A stretch of DNA of 64,000 nt from Bradyrhizobium sp. RP6 (GCF_003837805.1 NZ_RQIT01000012.1:140101-204100), one strand, 5' to 3'; positions 44,154 through 52,810 are shown, numbered from the stretch's first letter. Program-made: numbers and translations. The notes: generated by a model not told the origin, from the letters alone.

Positions 44154-44411
44154 ATGCATCCGGCACTCCCGACGATCCGTATCCACTCGCCAACAAGCGA
44201 GGCCAGGCTCGAGCAGCAACTGCTCGGCTCGATGCTGTCGCCACGGATGCTGCGAGCCACTGTCCAAGCGGCGAAACAGGCGCAACGACGTCAGGCGTTC
44301 CGCCGCCACAACTTGCCCGCCTGGCGCCCTGCCTTGTCGCACACAGCCTTGTTTGTTCCAACGGCGGAACGGAACGCCGTAAATACACGCTGCGACCGGC
44401 GCTGGGGATAG
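44154..44411 (+). CDS. Hypothetical basic protein
   Basis: An 85-residue frame with GGAG 8 bases before its ATG. The translation (starting MHPALPTIRIHSPTSEARLE) is plausible as protein: a helical, Arg/Gln-rich middle (LRATVQAAKQAQRRQAFRR) and no low complexity. No family is recognised. A perfect terminator stem follows about 120 bases downstream on the same strand, which is the main reason to take it seriously. Overlapping frames on the minus strand lack ribosome binding sites. Confidence 0.35.
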   Translation: MHPALPTIRIHSPTSEARLEQQLLGSMLSPRMLRATVQAAKQAQRRQAFRRHNLPAWRPALSHTALFVPTAERNAVNTRCDRRWG

Positions 44412-44533
44412 CGACCCTGTGATGCATCGGAGCGGATGCGCCGGCTTGGACACCTCGCGGCCTGGACGTAGGACAGGAACATTTCTGCAATTGCCGAGTT
44501 TTCCCGCTGCCCTTCCCCAAGGGCGACCCCGAT

Positions 44534-44585
44534 GGCCCCAGCTCAATGCCCCCCAATACCGCCGCGAGCTGGGGCCTCTTTTTCC
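44534..44585 (+). terminator. Intrinsic terminator, plus strand
   Basis: GGCCCCAGCTC (44534-44544) pairs perfectly with GAGCTGGGGCC (44566-44576), 11 base pairs, followed by TCTTTTTCC. The T-run is on the plus strand, so it ends a transcript coming from the left, perhaps that of the hypothetical gene at 44154. It also touches the 3' end of the convergent zinc-ribbon gene. Confidence 0.65.
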
Positions 44586-44586
44586 G

Positions 44587-45354
44587 CTATCCGAGCAAGA
44601 AGCCCTTCAGTCCGGCGTAGATGGAGCCGACACCGGTCGCAGCGACGCCGGCAAGCGGCCCCGCCGTCTGCATGAGGTCCTGGATCAGGCGGGCGCGGCG
44701 GCGCAGCTGCTCCTCGCCGACGTGCTGCCCCAGCAGGCGCGCCACGCGGAAGGCGAACGCATTCGGCTTACCGCCCTGGGTCAGCACACGCGGCAGGATC
44801 TGGAAGATCACGACGCTGAGAATGTTTCCGGAGACGAAAGCGAGTAGGATGCTCGCGCCATATTCGAAGACCTCCTGCCACTCGATCCAGACCGTCGGCA
44901 AGATCGGGACATCATCGTGCAGGCCGGTGACCGTCAGCATCGCGAGAATGCTGACGCCTGCGGCCAGGAACGCCAGCACGAATGCCGTCAGGGCGGAGAC
45001 CCGGTGCAGCGGATAGGCCACGAATCCGAACAGGAGCGGGATGACGATCGATGCAATCCGAAGCGGGATCGGCGACACGTTGAAGGTGATGGTCACGAGC
45101 ACATGCGCGATCACCAGCAGCAGGGACGGAATCAAGATATAGAGCACCGCATGCGTTCCAAAATAGCGCAGCGGATTGTTGTAGCGTTCGAGGCGGACAT
45201 TGACGCGGTCGAGATCGCGCCTGAGCTTGTCCAGCTCGGCGACGATCTCCTCGATCTCGATAAGCGTCGGCCGTACGACGCGCAAGTCTCGCGAACAATG
45301 CTTGCACGCGATGGCTTCGTCCTTGATCGTCTCGGCGCAAAACGGACATTCCAT
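44587..45354 (-). CDS. Zinc-ribbon membrane protein of the CHAT operon
   Basis: A 255-residue protein. The N-terminus is a zinc ribbon (Cys3, Cys6, Cys17, Cys20: CPFC...CKHC), followed by a coiled-coil stretch (residues ~30-60, IEEIVAELDKLRRDLDRVN) and four to five membrane segments between ~65 and ~200. A Gly-rich C-terminal helix closes it. This is a cytoplasm-facing sensor-like head on a membrane platform. It is the last gene of the four-gene minus-strand operon, 2 bases after the 65-residue zinc-ribbon gene. Function unknown. Confidence 0.7.
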   Translation of the reverse strand: MECPFCAETIKDEAIACKHCSRDLRVVRPTLIEIEEIVAELDKLRRDLDRVNVRLERYNNPLRYFGTHAVLYILIPSLLLVIAHVLVTITFNVSPIPLRIASIVIPLLFGFVAYPLHRVSALTAFVLAFLAAGVSILAMLTVTGLHDDVPILPTVWIEWQEVFEYGASILLAFVSGNILSVVIFQILPRVLTQGGKPNAFAFRVARLLGQHVGEEQLRRRARLIQDLMQTAGPLAGVAATGVGSIYAGLKGFLLG

Positions 45355-45356
45355 CG

Positions 45357-45554
45357 CTAGCGCGACTTTCTCCGCCTCATGATGGCTTCGACCTCGTCCC
45401 TGGCCCGCCGCAGTTCATCGCGCAGCTTCTCGCGCTTGCGCAGCAGATCGTCGCGCTCCGCGAGCAGCGTGGCGGGAACGGCGATGTCGCACCCGCACGA
45501 GGCGCAAACCAGCGCTCCCTCTGCACTCTCGGACCGGCAGTAAGGACACGTCAC
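45357..45554 (-). CDS. Small zinc-ribbon coiled-coil protein
   Basis: A 65-residue protein with a zinc ribbon (Cys3, Cys6, Cys17, Cys20, plus Cys22) and a highly charged helix (LLRKREKLRDELRRARDEVE) that should form a coiled coil. It overlaps the preceding gene by 4 bases and is followed after 2 bases by the membrane zinc-ribbon gene, whose N-terminus has the same ribbon-plus-coil layout. The two may form a heteromeric coiled coil. No known family role. Confidence 0.7.
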   Translation of the reverse strand: MTCPYCRSESAEGALVCASCGCDIAVPATLLAERDDLLRKREKLRDELRRARDEVEAIMRRRKSR

Positions 45555-45994
45555 TTGGGTGCGACCTTCAGGGTGAAGACGGTCGTGCCCGGCCGGCCAT
45601 CGCTGTCCTTGATATCGACGCGCACCGTGTATTCGCCGGGCGGCAGCTCCGCATCCTGCATGTTGATGCCGTCGGCCTGCACGAAGGGCTTGACCCGAGG
45701 GGTCAGGTCGACGTTCGGCGTCCGGAGGAAGATCACCTTGACCGACTCCGGATCGATCTTTGCCCCGCCATAGGATTGAAATTTCAACACCAGCCGGAGA
45801 GGTGAGCTTGCCGAGGCGCCCGGCGAGACGAACTCGACCTTGGGACCGCGCAGGATGCCGCGCTGATCGACGGCAACCGCTCCCTTCGGCGGCGGCAATT
45901 TCGCTTCCTCCTCCGAGATCAACAGCGTGGCGCGCGACGGTGCCGAGAACGACAAACCTGCAGCCACAAGGCCCAACAAGACTTTCCGCTTCAT
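45551..45994 (-). CDS. Exported Ig-like small protein of the CHAT operon
   Basis: A 147-residue protein with a signal peptide (MKRKVLLGLVAAGLSFSAPSRA). The mature part is probably all-beta: VEFVSPGASASSPLRLVLKF, then PPGEYTVRVDIKDSDGRPGTTVFTLKV at the end, resembling Ig-like or CopC-like folds. It starts 25 bases after the CHAT gene and overlaps the zinc-ribbon gene by 4 bases. It may be a periplasmic partner or substrate of the CHAT protein. The family is not recognised. Confidence 0.65.
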   Translation of the reverse strand: MKRKVLLGLVAAGLSFSAPSRATLLISEEEAKLPPPKGAVAVDQRGILRGPKVEFVSPGASASSPLRLVLKFQSYGGAKIDPESVKVIFLRTPNVDLTPRVKPFVQADGINMQDAELPPGEYTVRVDIKDSDGRPGTTVFTLKVAPK

Positions 45995-46019
45995 TTTCCC
46001 TGCCCCTCCTCCCTGTTCG

Positions 46020-49000
46020 TCAACGAAAGCCGCCATCGCCGATGATGGTGTACGGTGCCCAGAACAGCGGATGCGCATAGGCAAACTCGGTCTTGCCTTC
46101 GCTGTTGAGATAGCCCGGACCATCGACGAGGGCCATCGCCGCCTGGCGCAGCGCTTCGCTGCGCGACAGCTTGGGATCGTCGGCCTGCCGCTTGAACAGG
46201 TCGGTCACCAATTGCCGCGCCGACTGCGAATGGACCGACCAGTTCGTCACCAGCAGCGCGCGCGTTCCGGCGTAGAAAAACGCGCGCCCAAGCCCGGATG
46301 CGGCCTCGGCCCCTGCTCCAGCGCCGGCGCCGGTGTTGCAGGCCGAGAGAATGACCCAGTCCGCGTCCAGCTTGAGGCCGAGGATCTCCTCCATGGTCAG
46401 GAGGCCGTCGCCGCCCTCCCCGGTCACCGCCGGCGACGACAAAGCGAGCGCCGGCTGCGTCAGCCCGTTCAGCTCGCCCGGGACCAGTCCGTGGGTGGCA
46501 AAGGCCAGGATCCTGAAGCCGGACAGATTCATGGTCTTCACCGCGCTCTCGGTCGCGCTTTTGCCGAGAAACAGCACCTTGGAGGGATCCGCCTGCAAGG
46601 CCAGCGCGATCGATTTCAACTCGTCGGCGGTATCGGGCAGACGAGGCAGGAGACCGAGCTCGGCGCTGTCGACGCCTTCGAGCCTTGGACTGTTGCGCCG
46701 CTTCAGCGGGCCTCCGCGTGTGATATTGCCACCGCCGTCGGCGATCTGAACCTTCTCCCCTTCGCCTTCCGCCTCGGCCTGCTGCTCGCTGTTGAAATAG
46801 GGATCGCCAAAGGCCACGAGGTCGCCGCGGCCGGGCCTGCCCGGCGGCAATTGCCGCAGCGTGCGCAACGCCGCCGCCGAAGGCACCGTCGACACGGCAT
46901 GCGTCCGCGCGAGCCACGGGACCTTGCGATAGCCGATGAAGAGCGGGTCCTCGTCGGCGGCAACTTCCGCCGGCGCCGTCGGCAACAAGGACAGCGGCAA
47001 CAATCCCAGCGCGCCGTTGGTCACCACGATCACGTTCCTCGCCGGCTTCCAGCCGCTCTCGACCGGCTTGAGAAGCAGTTCGTAGAGCTCGTAGCCGAGC
47101 TTGAGGTCGAACGGCGGAATGTCAGAGATCATCGCAGCTTGCGGCTCGAGCGCTTCGCGCAGCTTGCGTATCTTCGTCTCGATGTCGCCGATCCTGGCCT
47201 GGACGGCGGCGAATGCCACCGGCCCCGACTTCGGCACGGCCCAGACGAAACTGCCGTTCTGGCCGAAATAGAACGACAGCATGGCCTCATCGTCGGCCAG
47301 CGTGGTGCGGATCTCGGCGACGCTGGGCGGCCTGGGCGAGACGAGATCGGCGTAGATCGGGAACTTCTGCTTGATCTCCTGGCGCGCCTTGTCGCGCTGC
47401 GCGCGCAAGGCGCTGATCGAAGCCTGGATTTGCGCGACGCCCTTCTCGTCCCGTTCCGCCGCGGGAAGCGCGAGCACGTTGTTGAGCGTGCCGAGCTGGG
47501 CGTTGACCTGCTTGTTGAGGTCCTGCTCCTTGCGCACGAGTTCGGCAAGCGCAGGGTCCTTTGCAGCCGCACGCGCGCTCGAAGCCGCCAGCGCCTGCTG
47601 CACCGAACGGCCGCGGACAGCATCAGCGAGGCCGAACGTCTCTTCGCCGACCTCCTTGCCGGTTCCGACGGCCCTGGCAAGCAGCAGCAGATAGCTCTCC
47701 ACGATGGTCTGCAGCCGCTGGCTGCGCGCGGCCACCACCGTCGTGTTCTCGTCGTCGGCGTTTTCTCCGGCGCTCGCCACCATGACCGGGATCGCAGCCT
47801 TGAACTCCCGGATGGCTTCAGCATCGCGCCGTGCGCGCATCAGTCCGACCGCCAGCGTGCCGCGCGCCGAGGCGGAATCGAAATGATTCTCGCCGACCCG
47901 AGCGATCTGCTTCTTCACGAGCTGCTCGGCCGCGGCGATGCCTGCGTCCAACTGACCGGAGCCATAAAGCGATAGGATCCGGGACGGATTGAGTTCGAAA
48001 ACCTGACGGCGCTGCGGATCCCAGCTGGCCACGGCCTTGTCGATCCTCGCAAATATCGCATTCGCCTCGGCATTCTGGCGCCGAAGCGTCAGAATGCCGG
48101 CGAGCTGCGACAACAATTGCACCGTCGCTTGCGAGTCCTCCGGCACACCCACGCTCTTGTTGATCTCGAGCGCCACACGTCCGAGCTTCTCGGCCTCCTC
48201 GTAACGGCCCTGATCGACCAGAATGCCCGCCAGCCCCATCACGAAACGCGGCGTGACGGGATTGTACTTGCCGGTGTCCTTCAGGCGCGACAGCAGCGCG
48301 CGGCGCGCGTCCGACTCGGCTTCAGCGAGCCTGCCCTGCTTCGCCTTCATCCGCGCCTGGTTCAACACGGTGCCGTCGATCGCCTGCTGCAGGAGTGTTT
48401 CCGCCGGCGCGTTGTCCGATTCCATGATCGCCTTCGTGCTCGCGCGCTTGCGCACCTCCGCATTGCGATAGGCGGTCTCGGCGTCGGCAAACTGTCCGCG
48501 CGCCTCGAAAATCAGGGCGCGAGCCAGCTCCAGCTCGCCTTCCCAGCTCTGGCCAAACCTGGAATAAGCCGATCGCCAATTGGGATGGCCGCTGGTCCGG
48601 GCCTCCTGGATCGCGGTCTGGCTGCGGCGCAGATAGGCCTCAGCCTGCGCGACGTCGCCCATCTGGATGAGAACGGCGGCGATCGCGCGGTTGGTGTTGA
48701 ACTGCCATCCCTTGGCGCCCGGCATGCTGGCCGCTTCGCGCAAAAGCCTTTGCATGATCTCGAGCGCGCGCTTCGGGTCCCCCGCAAGAGCGTGCTGCAG
48801 GGACTGAAGCTGAAACATCCGCGCCAGCAAGCTCGGACTGACGGCGCCGCGCCCGACTTCCACGGCCTTGTCGGCGTCGGACATCGCTTCGGCGAGCCGG
48901 CCGAGTTGCGCGCGCGCATTGGCGCGATCGAAATAGAGCTGGGCGAGATCCTGACGGGATTCCTTGCCGGTCGGCACGGCTTCGGCGTCCGACTTCAATT

Positions 49001-49436
49001 CCGCGATCGTCTTCTCGTCGGGCTTGTCGCCGTCGAGGATCGCCGTGATGTCGGCGATGCTGCGCGGCGGCGCAACGAAGTCCTTCGGGAGCACGGTGCC
49101 CGCCTCGAGCTTGGGTGCCATTTCCTTGGGAAGCTCGACTGCGACGTTGGCACGGCCATTGGCGGCGTTCAGCGCCGCCATCACGCAGGCCCTGACCTGG
49201 GTTGAGGCCTTGGCGCGGCAAGCTTCGAGATTGGCACCGCCAGCCGGCCCGCCACCTGCACGCATGCAGGCCTGCACGATCGGCCTGCCGACAGTCATCC
49301 GGCAGTTCTCGATCGCCGCCTCCTTGGTCAGCGCGGCTGCGGAGCCGGCCGATCCGAGCAGAAGGGCGAGTGCCAACAATTGGCGTGGGGTAACGTCCAG
49401 ACGGCTCTTAAACGGACCAATGGCGTCTAAGCTCAT
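46020..49436 (-). CDS. Exported TPR-CHAT caspase-like protein
   Basis: A 1138-residue protein. A signal peptide (residues ~18-38, LLALALLLGSAGSAAA) sends it out of the cytoplasm. A Cys-containing N-terminal segment (to ~100) is followed by TPR repeats (~150-600), a long coiled coil (~640-720) and the C-terminal CHAT domain. The catalytic pair of the caspase fold is intact: His982 in FATHG and Cys1033 in ILSACNTGAG. CHAT proteins are cysteine peptidases or their relatives; the known bacterial examples act in the cytoplasm, often in defence. Export and co-transcription with zinc-ribbon membrane genes set this one apart. The ATG at 49436 is chosen over a TTG 9 bases upstream. Confidence 0.85.
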   Translation of the reverse strand: MSLDAIGPFKSRLDVTPRQLLALALLLGSAGSAAALTKEAAIENCRMTVGRPIVQACMRAGGGPAGGANLEACRAKASTQVRACVMAALNAANGRANVAVELPKEMAPKLEAGTVLPKDFVAPPRSIADITAILDGDKPDEKTIAELKSDAEAVPTGKESRQDLAQLYFDRANARAQLGRLAEAMSDADKAVEVGRGAVSPSLLARMFQLQSLQHALAGDPKRALEIMQRLLREAASMPGAKGWQFNTNRAIAAVLIQMGDVAQAEAYLRRSQTAIQEARTSGHPNWRSAYSRFGQSWEGELELARALIFEARGQFADAETAYRNAEVRKRASTKAIMESDNAPAETLLQQAIDGTVLNQARMKAKQGRLAEAESDARRALLSRLKDTGKYNPVTPRFVMGLAGILVDQGRYEEAEKLGRVALEINKSVGVPEDSQATVQLLSQLAGILTLRRQNAEANAIFARIDKAVASWDPQRRQVFELNPSRILSLYGSGQLDAGIAAAEQLVKKQIARVGENHFDSASARGTLAVGLMRARRDAEAIREFKAAIPVMVASAGENADDENTTVVAARSQRLQTIVESYLLLLARAVGTGKEVGEETFGLADAVRGRSVQQALAASSARAAAKDPALAELVRKEQDLNKQVNAQLGTLNNVLALPAAERDEKGVAQIQASISALRAQRDKARQEIKQKFPIYADLVSPRPPSVAEIRTTLADDEAMLSFYFGQNGSFVWAVPKSGPVAFAAVQARIGDIETKIRKLREALEPQAAMISDIPPFDLKLGYELYELLLKPVESGWKPARNVIVVTNGALGLLPLSLLPTAPAEVAADEDPLFIGYRKVPWLARTHAVSTVPSAAALRTLRQLPPGRPGRGDLVAFGDPYFNSEQQAEAEGEGEKVQIADGGGNITRGGPLKRRNSPRLEGVDSAELGLLPRLPDTADELKSIALALQADPSKVLFLGKSATESAVKTMNLSGFRILAFATHGLVPGELNGLTQPALALSSPAVTGEGGDGLLTMEEILGLKLDADWVILSACNTGAGAGAGAEAASGLGRAFFYAGTRALLVTNWSVHSQSARQLVTDLFKRQADDPKLSRSEALRQAAMALVDGPGYLNSEGKTEFAYAHPLFWAPYTIIGDGGFR

Positions 49437-49659
49437 CTCGAACAACCTTTGGAAAAATGACTTGAATAAACAATAAACGAGATGATCCTATCCGGACCGC
49501 ACGGAAGGACAAGGGCCATCAAGGCGGTTCCCAGATGCCTCAATGGGGCTAGGCGCTACGGCCGGCGAGGTCCGGGGATGGGTGGGCGCCTCAGGTCAAC
49601 TTGCTGATTTTGCCGCGAGGGCGAGATGGCTGCACTCGGCCAGCGGCGGCGTTGTATGA

Positions 49660-50421
49660 TCAGCCCTTCGAGATGACCGCCCGGCCATAGGGCGGCTGTG
49701 CCGCGACCGGCGGATTGGCAGTCTGGGCGGCCAGTTCGCCGATCAGGCGATCGGCGTCGGCGGCCATGCCGTCGGGAGCCTGGATCACCAGGCGCTCCAG
49801 CGCCCAGCGGTACGATGAGACGCGCTGCTCCAGGCATTGCTGCACCCACTGCACGATCAGCGAGTTCTCCTGCATGCGCGCGACCGCGTCCTCCCTTTCC
49901 CTCGGCGAGAGCGCGGAGACGCGCGCCATACTGGCATCGCGCTTCCTGTCGAGATCGATGACGCGGATCGCGCTGGCGAAGAACGGCTCGAACCGGGTGA
50001 TGTCGTTGCGGACGTCCTCGATCAGCTGCGCATAGCGCGAGGAATGCGAGCGGTGCGGCTCGTCGATCAGCGTCCGTCCGTACATGGTGCGGTCGAACAA
50101 GATCTTCTGCCGCCAGGGCGATGGCAGCGCCTTGTAGTCGCCGAACACGCTCTTCCAGGCCGGCCGCGACAGCGGCGGCTCGATCATGGGATAGGCGAGG
50201 TCGCGAAGCTGACGCTCCTCGTCGGTGAGCTGGAACTGCGAGGGCCTCAGGCCGACGCTCGAGGTGACCTCGGCGCCCAGCCAGCGATGCATGTCGTCGC
50301 TGCGCATGTCGGCGCGGGTGCGGCCGAAATCGCCGCCGCTGCAGGCGCAGAGCCCCGCGCCTAGCAGGGCGAGCAGGACGGCCGATCGGACAGGCCGGAT
50401 CTGGCGGATGGATTCCGGCAT
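49660..50421 (-). CDS. Probable lipoprotein of unknown function
   Basis: A 253-residue protein beginning with a signal that ends in a lipobox-like LCAC (VLLALLGAGLCACSGG), so it is probably anchored to a membrane by a lipidated Cys. The rest is helical and charged (LTDEERQLRDLAYPMIEPP; LSPREREDAVARMQENS). It contains no catalytic motif that I recognise. The ATG at 50421 was chosen at the signal; the longer frame overlaps the next gene. The gene at 50438 lies 16 bases upstream on the same strand, so the two may be one unit. Confidence 0.7.
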   Translation of the reverse strand: MPESIRQIRPVRSAVLLALLGAGLCACSGGDFGRTRADMRSDDMHRWLGAEVTSSVGLRPSQFQLTDEERQLRDLAYPMIEPPLSRPAWKSVFGDYKALPSPWRQKILFDRTMYGRTLIDEPHRSHSSRYAQLIEDVRNDITRFEPFFASAIRVIDLDRKRDASMARVSALSPREREDAVARMQENSLIVQWVQQCLEQRVSSYRWALERLVIQAPDGMAADADRLIGELAAQTANPPVAAQPPYGRAVISKG

Positions 50422-50437
50422 TGCATGAGGCCGGATG

Positions 50438-50626
50438 TCAGCGACGGCGACGACGGCGCCCCGGCGCTGCGCCCTGCTCCGGCCCGCGATCGCCGCTGGT
50501 TTCGTCCGCCTCACGCTCGATCCGGATCACGGGAAGGATCAGCACCGTTCCCATGTCCGCGCGCGGAGCGACATCCCCCGACGAGCCCACCCGGCGACCG
50601 GCCGGAAATTCGATGATGGTCCCCAT
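50438..50626 (-). CDS. Small basic-tailed hypothetical protein
   Basis: A 62-residue frame starting at ATG 50626 with GAGAG upstream. It has two related segments, MGTIIEFPAGRR and MGTVLILPVIRIERE, and ends with a run of arginines (RRRRRR). I have seen similar short proteins annotated in rhizobia but know no function. A longer N-terminus from 50680 is possible. Confidence 0.55.
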   Translation of the reverse strand: MGTIIEFPAGRRVGSSGDVAPRADMGTVLILPVIRIEREADETSGDRGPEQGAAPGRRRRRR

Positions 50627-50797
50627 GTCAGCTCTCTCAATTGCCGCGCGAGCGAACGCGCCCCAGCAATATTCGTTCATTAAGATCAGCTCATGGTTAA
50701 CGGGGTGTAAACGCGGCCTGCGGACCGTAACCACACGGGTCAGGCGCGGCGTCCCGTTGCGGCACGACAACGCCTCGAATTCCACAGTCGGCTTCAC

Positions 50798-50824
50798 GCC
50801 TCGTTTTCCTTAACGAGGCTTTAA
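50798..50824 (+). promoter_or_regulatory. Hairpin in the leader of the DUF2336 gene
   Basis: GCCTCGTT (50798-50805) pairs with AACGAGGC (50812-50819) across a 6-base loop, followed by TTTAAAA. It lies 57 bases before the DUF2336 start on the same strand. It may be a weak terminator/attenuator or the end of an unseen transcript. Confidence 0.35.
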
Positions 50825-50880
50825 AAGAACCTGCGCTAGACTCGCTCGCGAGTATCTTTTTCCGAGTTGCGTACGCCTCC

Positions 50881-51858
50881 ATGAGCAAGTCGCTGTTTCC
50901 CGGATTCGACGGGCTGATGACCCTGTCCCGTCGCGAAGGTGTCGATGTCCGTCCGACGCTGCTGCGCGTGCTGACCGACCTGTATGTCCAGACCGGCACC
51001 CACAGCGACGATGAGCAGCGGCAGTTCGTCGAGCTCGCCACGCGGCTGATCGACCAGGTCGACGATGCGACGCGCGCCGCCGTAAAGGCGCGGCTCGCGG
51101 TCTATCCGCAGACGCCCGTCCCGATCCTGCAGAAGCTCGGGCTGGTCGCGACACAGGAAGGGCGCAGGGTTCCACTGGCCCGGGGGCTCCCCGCCCCGCC
51201 GGCCGGCCCCTCTCCGGCACGCGCGCCGACCGAAGCCGAGCAGCGCATGGCCGCCGACATGGCGATGCAGCCGAAGGAGGCGGCCGAGATCCACGACATA
51301 TTCTTCCGCGCCGGGGCCTCCCAGCGCGCGCTGATCCTGCACAATCTGGCGCAGACCCCGCTGAAGGCCGCCCCTCGCATCCCGACCGTGCGCGCCAAGC
51401 GCGCGATCCAGATCCTGGAAATGGCGGCGATCGCGGGCGACGTCGAGAACTTCACCTTCGAGCTCGGCGACAGCCTGATCCTGCCCTCGCGCGCCGCAGC
51501 CCAGATCGTCGACGATGCCGGCGGCGAGGCACTCGCGGTCGCCGCGCGCGCTCTCGACATGCCGAGCCCGGTCTTCCAGCGCATCCTGCTGTTCTTCAAG
51601 CCGGAGATCGGCACCTCCGTGAACGCCGTGTACCGGCTGTCGCGGCTTTACGACCGCCTCGCCGAGCACTCGGCGCTGGTGATGCTGGCGGCCTGGCGCG
51701 GCTCGACGCTCGCTGTCACGCGCGCAAAGTACCAGGCAGCGCTGCACGACGGCGAACGCCAGCGCGCACGTGGCGGCGCGAGCCAGACGCGGCCTGGCGC
51801 GCAGCCGGGCTCCGCGCCGGGGGTGCGGAAGGGCACCGGCGGGTCGTCGGACCGGTAA
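50881..51858 (+). CDS. DUF2336 protein
   Basis: A 325-residue, mostly helical soluble protein matching the DUF2336 type of alphaproteobacteria: VRPTLLRVLTDLYVQTGTHSDDEQRQFVELATRLIDQVDD is the opening region in two HEAT-like helical pairs, with later RALILHNLAQ and FKPEIGTSVNAVYRLSRLYD repeats. A Pro-rich linker lies at ~100-115, and the last 40 residues are Gly/Arg/Ser-rich and probably disordered. The family has no known activity. The gene stands alone, with a dispersed palindrome after it. Confidence 0.82.
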   Translation: MSKSLFPGFDGLMTLSRREGVDVRPTLLRVLTDLYVQTGTHSDDEQRQFVELATRLIDQVDDATRAAVKARLAVYPQTPVPILQKLGLVATQEGRRVPLARGLPAPPAGPSPARAPTEAEQRMAADMAMQPKEAAEIHDIFFRAGASQRALILHNLAQTPLKAAPRIPTVRAKRAIQILEMAAIAGDVENFTFELGDSLILPSRAAAQIVDDAGGEALAVAARALDMPSPVFQRILLFFKPEIGTSVNAVYRLSRLYDRLAEHSALVMLAAWRGSTLAVTRAKYQAALHDGERQRARGGASQTRPGAQPGSAPGVRKGTGGSSDR

Positions 51859-51916
51859 AGCCGGCCATGAGGCAGCGATATTGGATGTGGGGTGCGCAAC
51901 GCCTCCACAAGCTCGT

Positions 51917-52026
51917 CATTGCGAGCGCAGCGAAGCAATCCGGAGTCCCTCCGCGGAAAGATTCTGGATTGCTTCGCGGAGCCTGTCATCGGGCCGCGGT
52001 TCGCGCGGACCCGTTGGCTCGCAATG
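51917..52026. repeat. Dispersed intergenic palindrome, long copy
   Basis: CATTGCGAGCGCAGCGAAGC...GAAAGATTCTGGATTGCTTC...TGGCTCGCAATG forms an imperfect ~110-base palindrome. Its right arm is interrupted by extra sequence (about 51980-52010) relative to the copy at 61154-61239. It lies between the DUF2336 and DUF1491 genes, whose transcripts converge here, so it may serve as a shared 3' structure. Confidence 0.7.
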
Positions 52027-52041
52027 ATCCTGGAGCAGCAG

Positions 52042-52386
52042 CTACGTCTTCGCCAATTCCAGAAAATGCCGGCCCGCGCGATCCTCGGTCTCGACGATCC
52101 ACGCGTCGGGATCGAAGCGGATTTCCTTGATCAGCCGCTCCTCGATCGTGTGCTCCGGCAGAGGCTGCGGCGACACGGGCACGAAGAAGCGATCGATGGG
52201 CCGGCCGTCGTCATAGACGGTCTGCGGCGCCGGCGCATACAGCATCGCATTGCCATCGAGCAGCGACACCTTGACGAACACCGCGCCCGCCTCCTCGGCG
52301 CCGCGGCGGCGCACGGCGCCGAACACGCCCTCGGTCTGGCAGCGGCGCAAGTAAGCCGCCACCCAAATGTTAGATTTCAAACGCAT
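52042..52386 (-). CDS. DUF1491 protein
   Basis: A 114-residue soluble protein of the DUF1491 type: LKSNIWVAAYLRRC, a VFVKVSLLDGNAMLYAPAP strand pair, and a C-terminal RFDPDAWIVETEDRAGRHFLE. It is conserved across alphaproteobacteria with no assigned activity. The size is as expected. It is encoded 53 bases below the small membrane protein gene on the same strand and may share its promoter. Confidence 0.82.
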   Translation of the reverse strand: MRLKSNIWVAAYLRRCQTEGVFGAVRRRGAEEAGAVFVKVSLLDGNAMLYAPAPQTVYDDGRPIDRFFVPVSPQPLPEHTIEERLIKEIRFDPDAWIVETEDRAGRHFLELAKT

Positions 52387-52439
52387 GAATTCGACGATAG
52401 GCCAGCACGAGGTCTCACGCCAGCCTCACGTCGTGAGAC

Positions 52440-52655
52440 TCACGCCTTGCGCGCGCCGCCGCCCTGGCCGCCGCGAATCTGGGTCGCGACGAAATATGAC
52501 AGCGGCATCGCGAGCGCAAATCCCACGGCCACGGCATAGGGGATGTTCCTGATGGCGTCGGCGGCGAAGCTCGGCACCATCAGCACCACGATCAGGCTGA
52601 TGCCCGCCAGCGTCGTGCCGAGCATGATCCAGACGAGAATCGAAACCTTGAACAT
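52440..52655 (-). CDS. 71-residue two-span membrane protein
   Basis: A small protein with two membrane helices (VSILVWIMLGTTLAGISLIVVLMV and IPYAVAVGFALAMPLSYFVATQI) and a Gly/Arg/Lys C-terminus that probably faces the cytoplasm. AGAGAGG lies 5 bases before the ATG at 52655. The family is not named to my knowledge. Two FNR/FixK-like boxes stand 61 and 124 bases upstream, so expression is predicted to rise at low oxygen. Confidence 0.75.
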   Translation of the reverse strand: MFKVSILVWIMLGTTLAGISLIVVLMVPSFAADAIRNIPYAVAVGFALAMPLSYFVATQIRGGQGGGARKA

Positions 52656-52715
52656 GACGACCTCTCTACCTTGATGAGGATGAGTGATCATGTTCCCCGA
52701 AGCCGCCCGCCGTCA

Positions 52716-52792
52716 TTGATCCCACGCAAATCGCGCTCTTGCGGACCTGGCCTGTTGTGCGGGCGTCGGACGTCGGAATTGATTTACGTCAA
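52716..52792 (-). promoter_or_regulatory. Two FNR/FixK-like boxes in tandem
   Basis: TTGATTTACGTCAA (52779-52792) fits TTGA-N6-TCAA exactly. TTGATCCCACGCAA (52716-52729) reads TTGC-N6-TCAA on the minus strand and fits the looser FixK2 pattern. Their starts are 63 bases apart, close to six helical turns. CATGAT at 52687-52692 (minus strand) is a possible -10 for the nearer box, but spacing is two bases longer than ideal; no -10 is seen for the farther one. Confidence 0.5.
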
Positions 52793-52810
52793 TGCCGGTT
52801 TGACGTGCGG

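Noticed and set aside
45927..47975. A 682-codon open frame on the plus strand
   Set aside because: It is antisense to the CHAT domain and TPR region, and it shows no protein family features.
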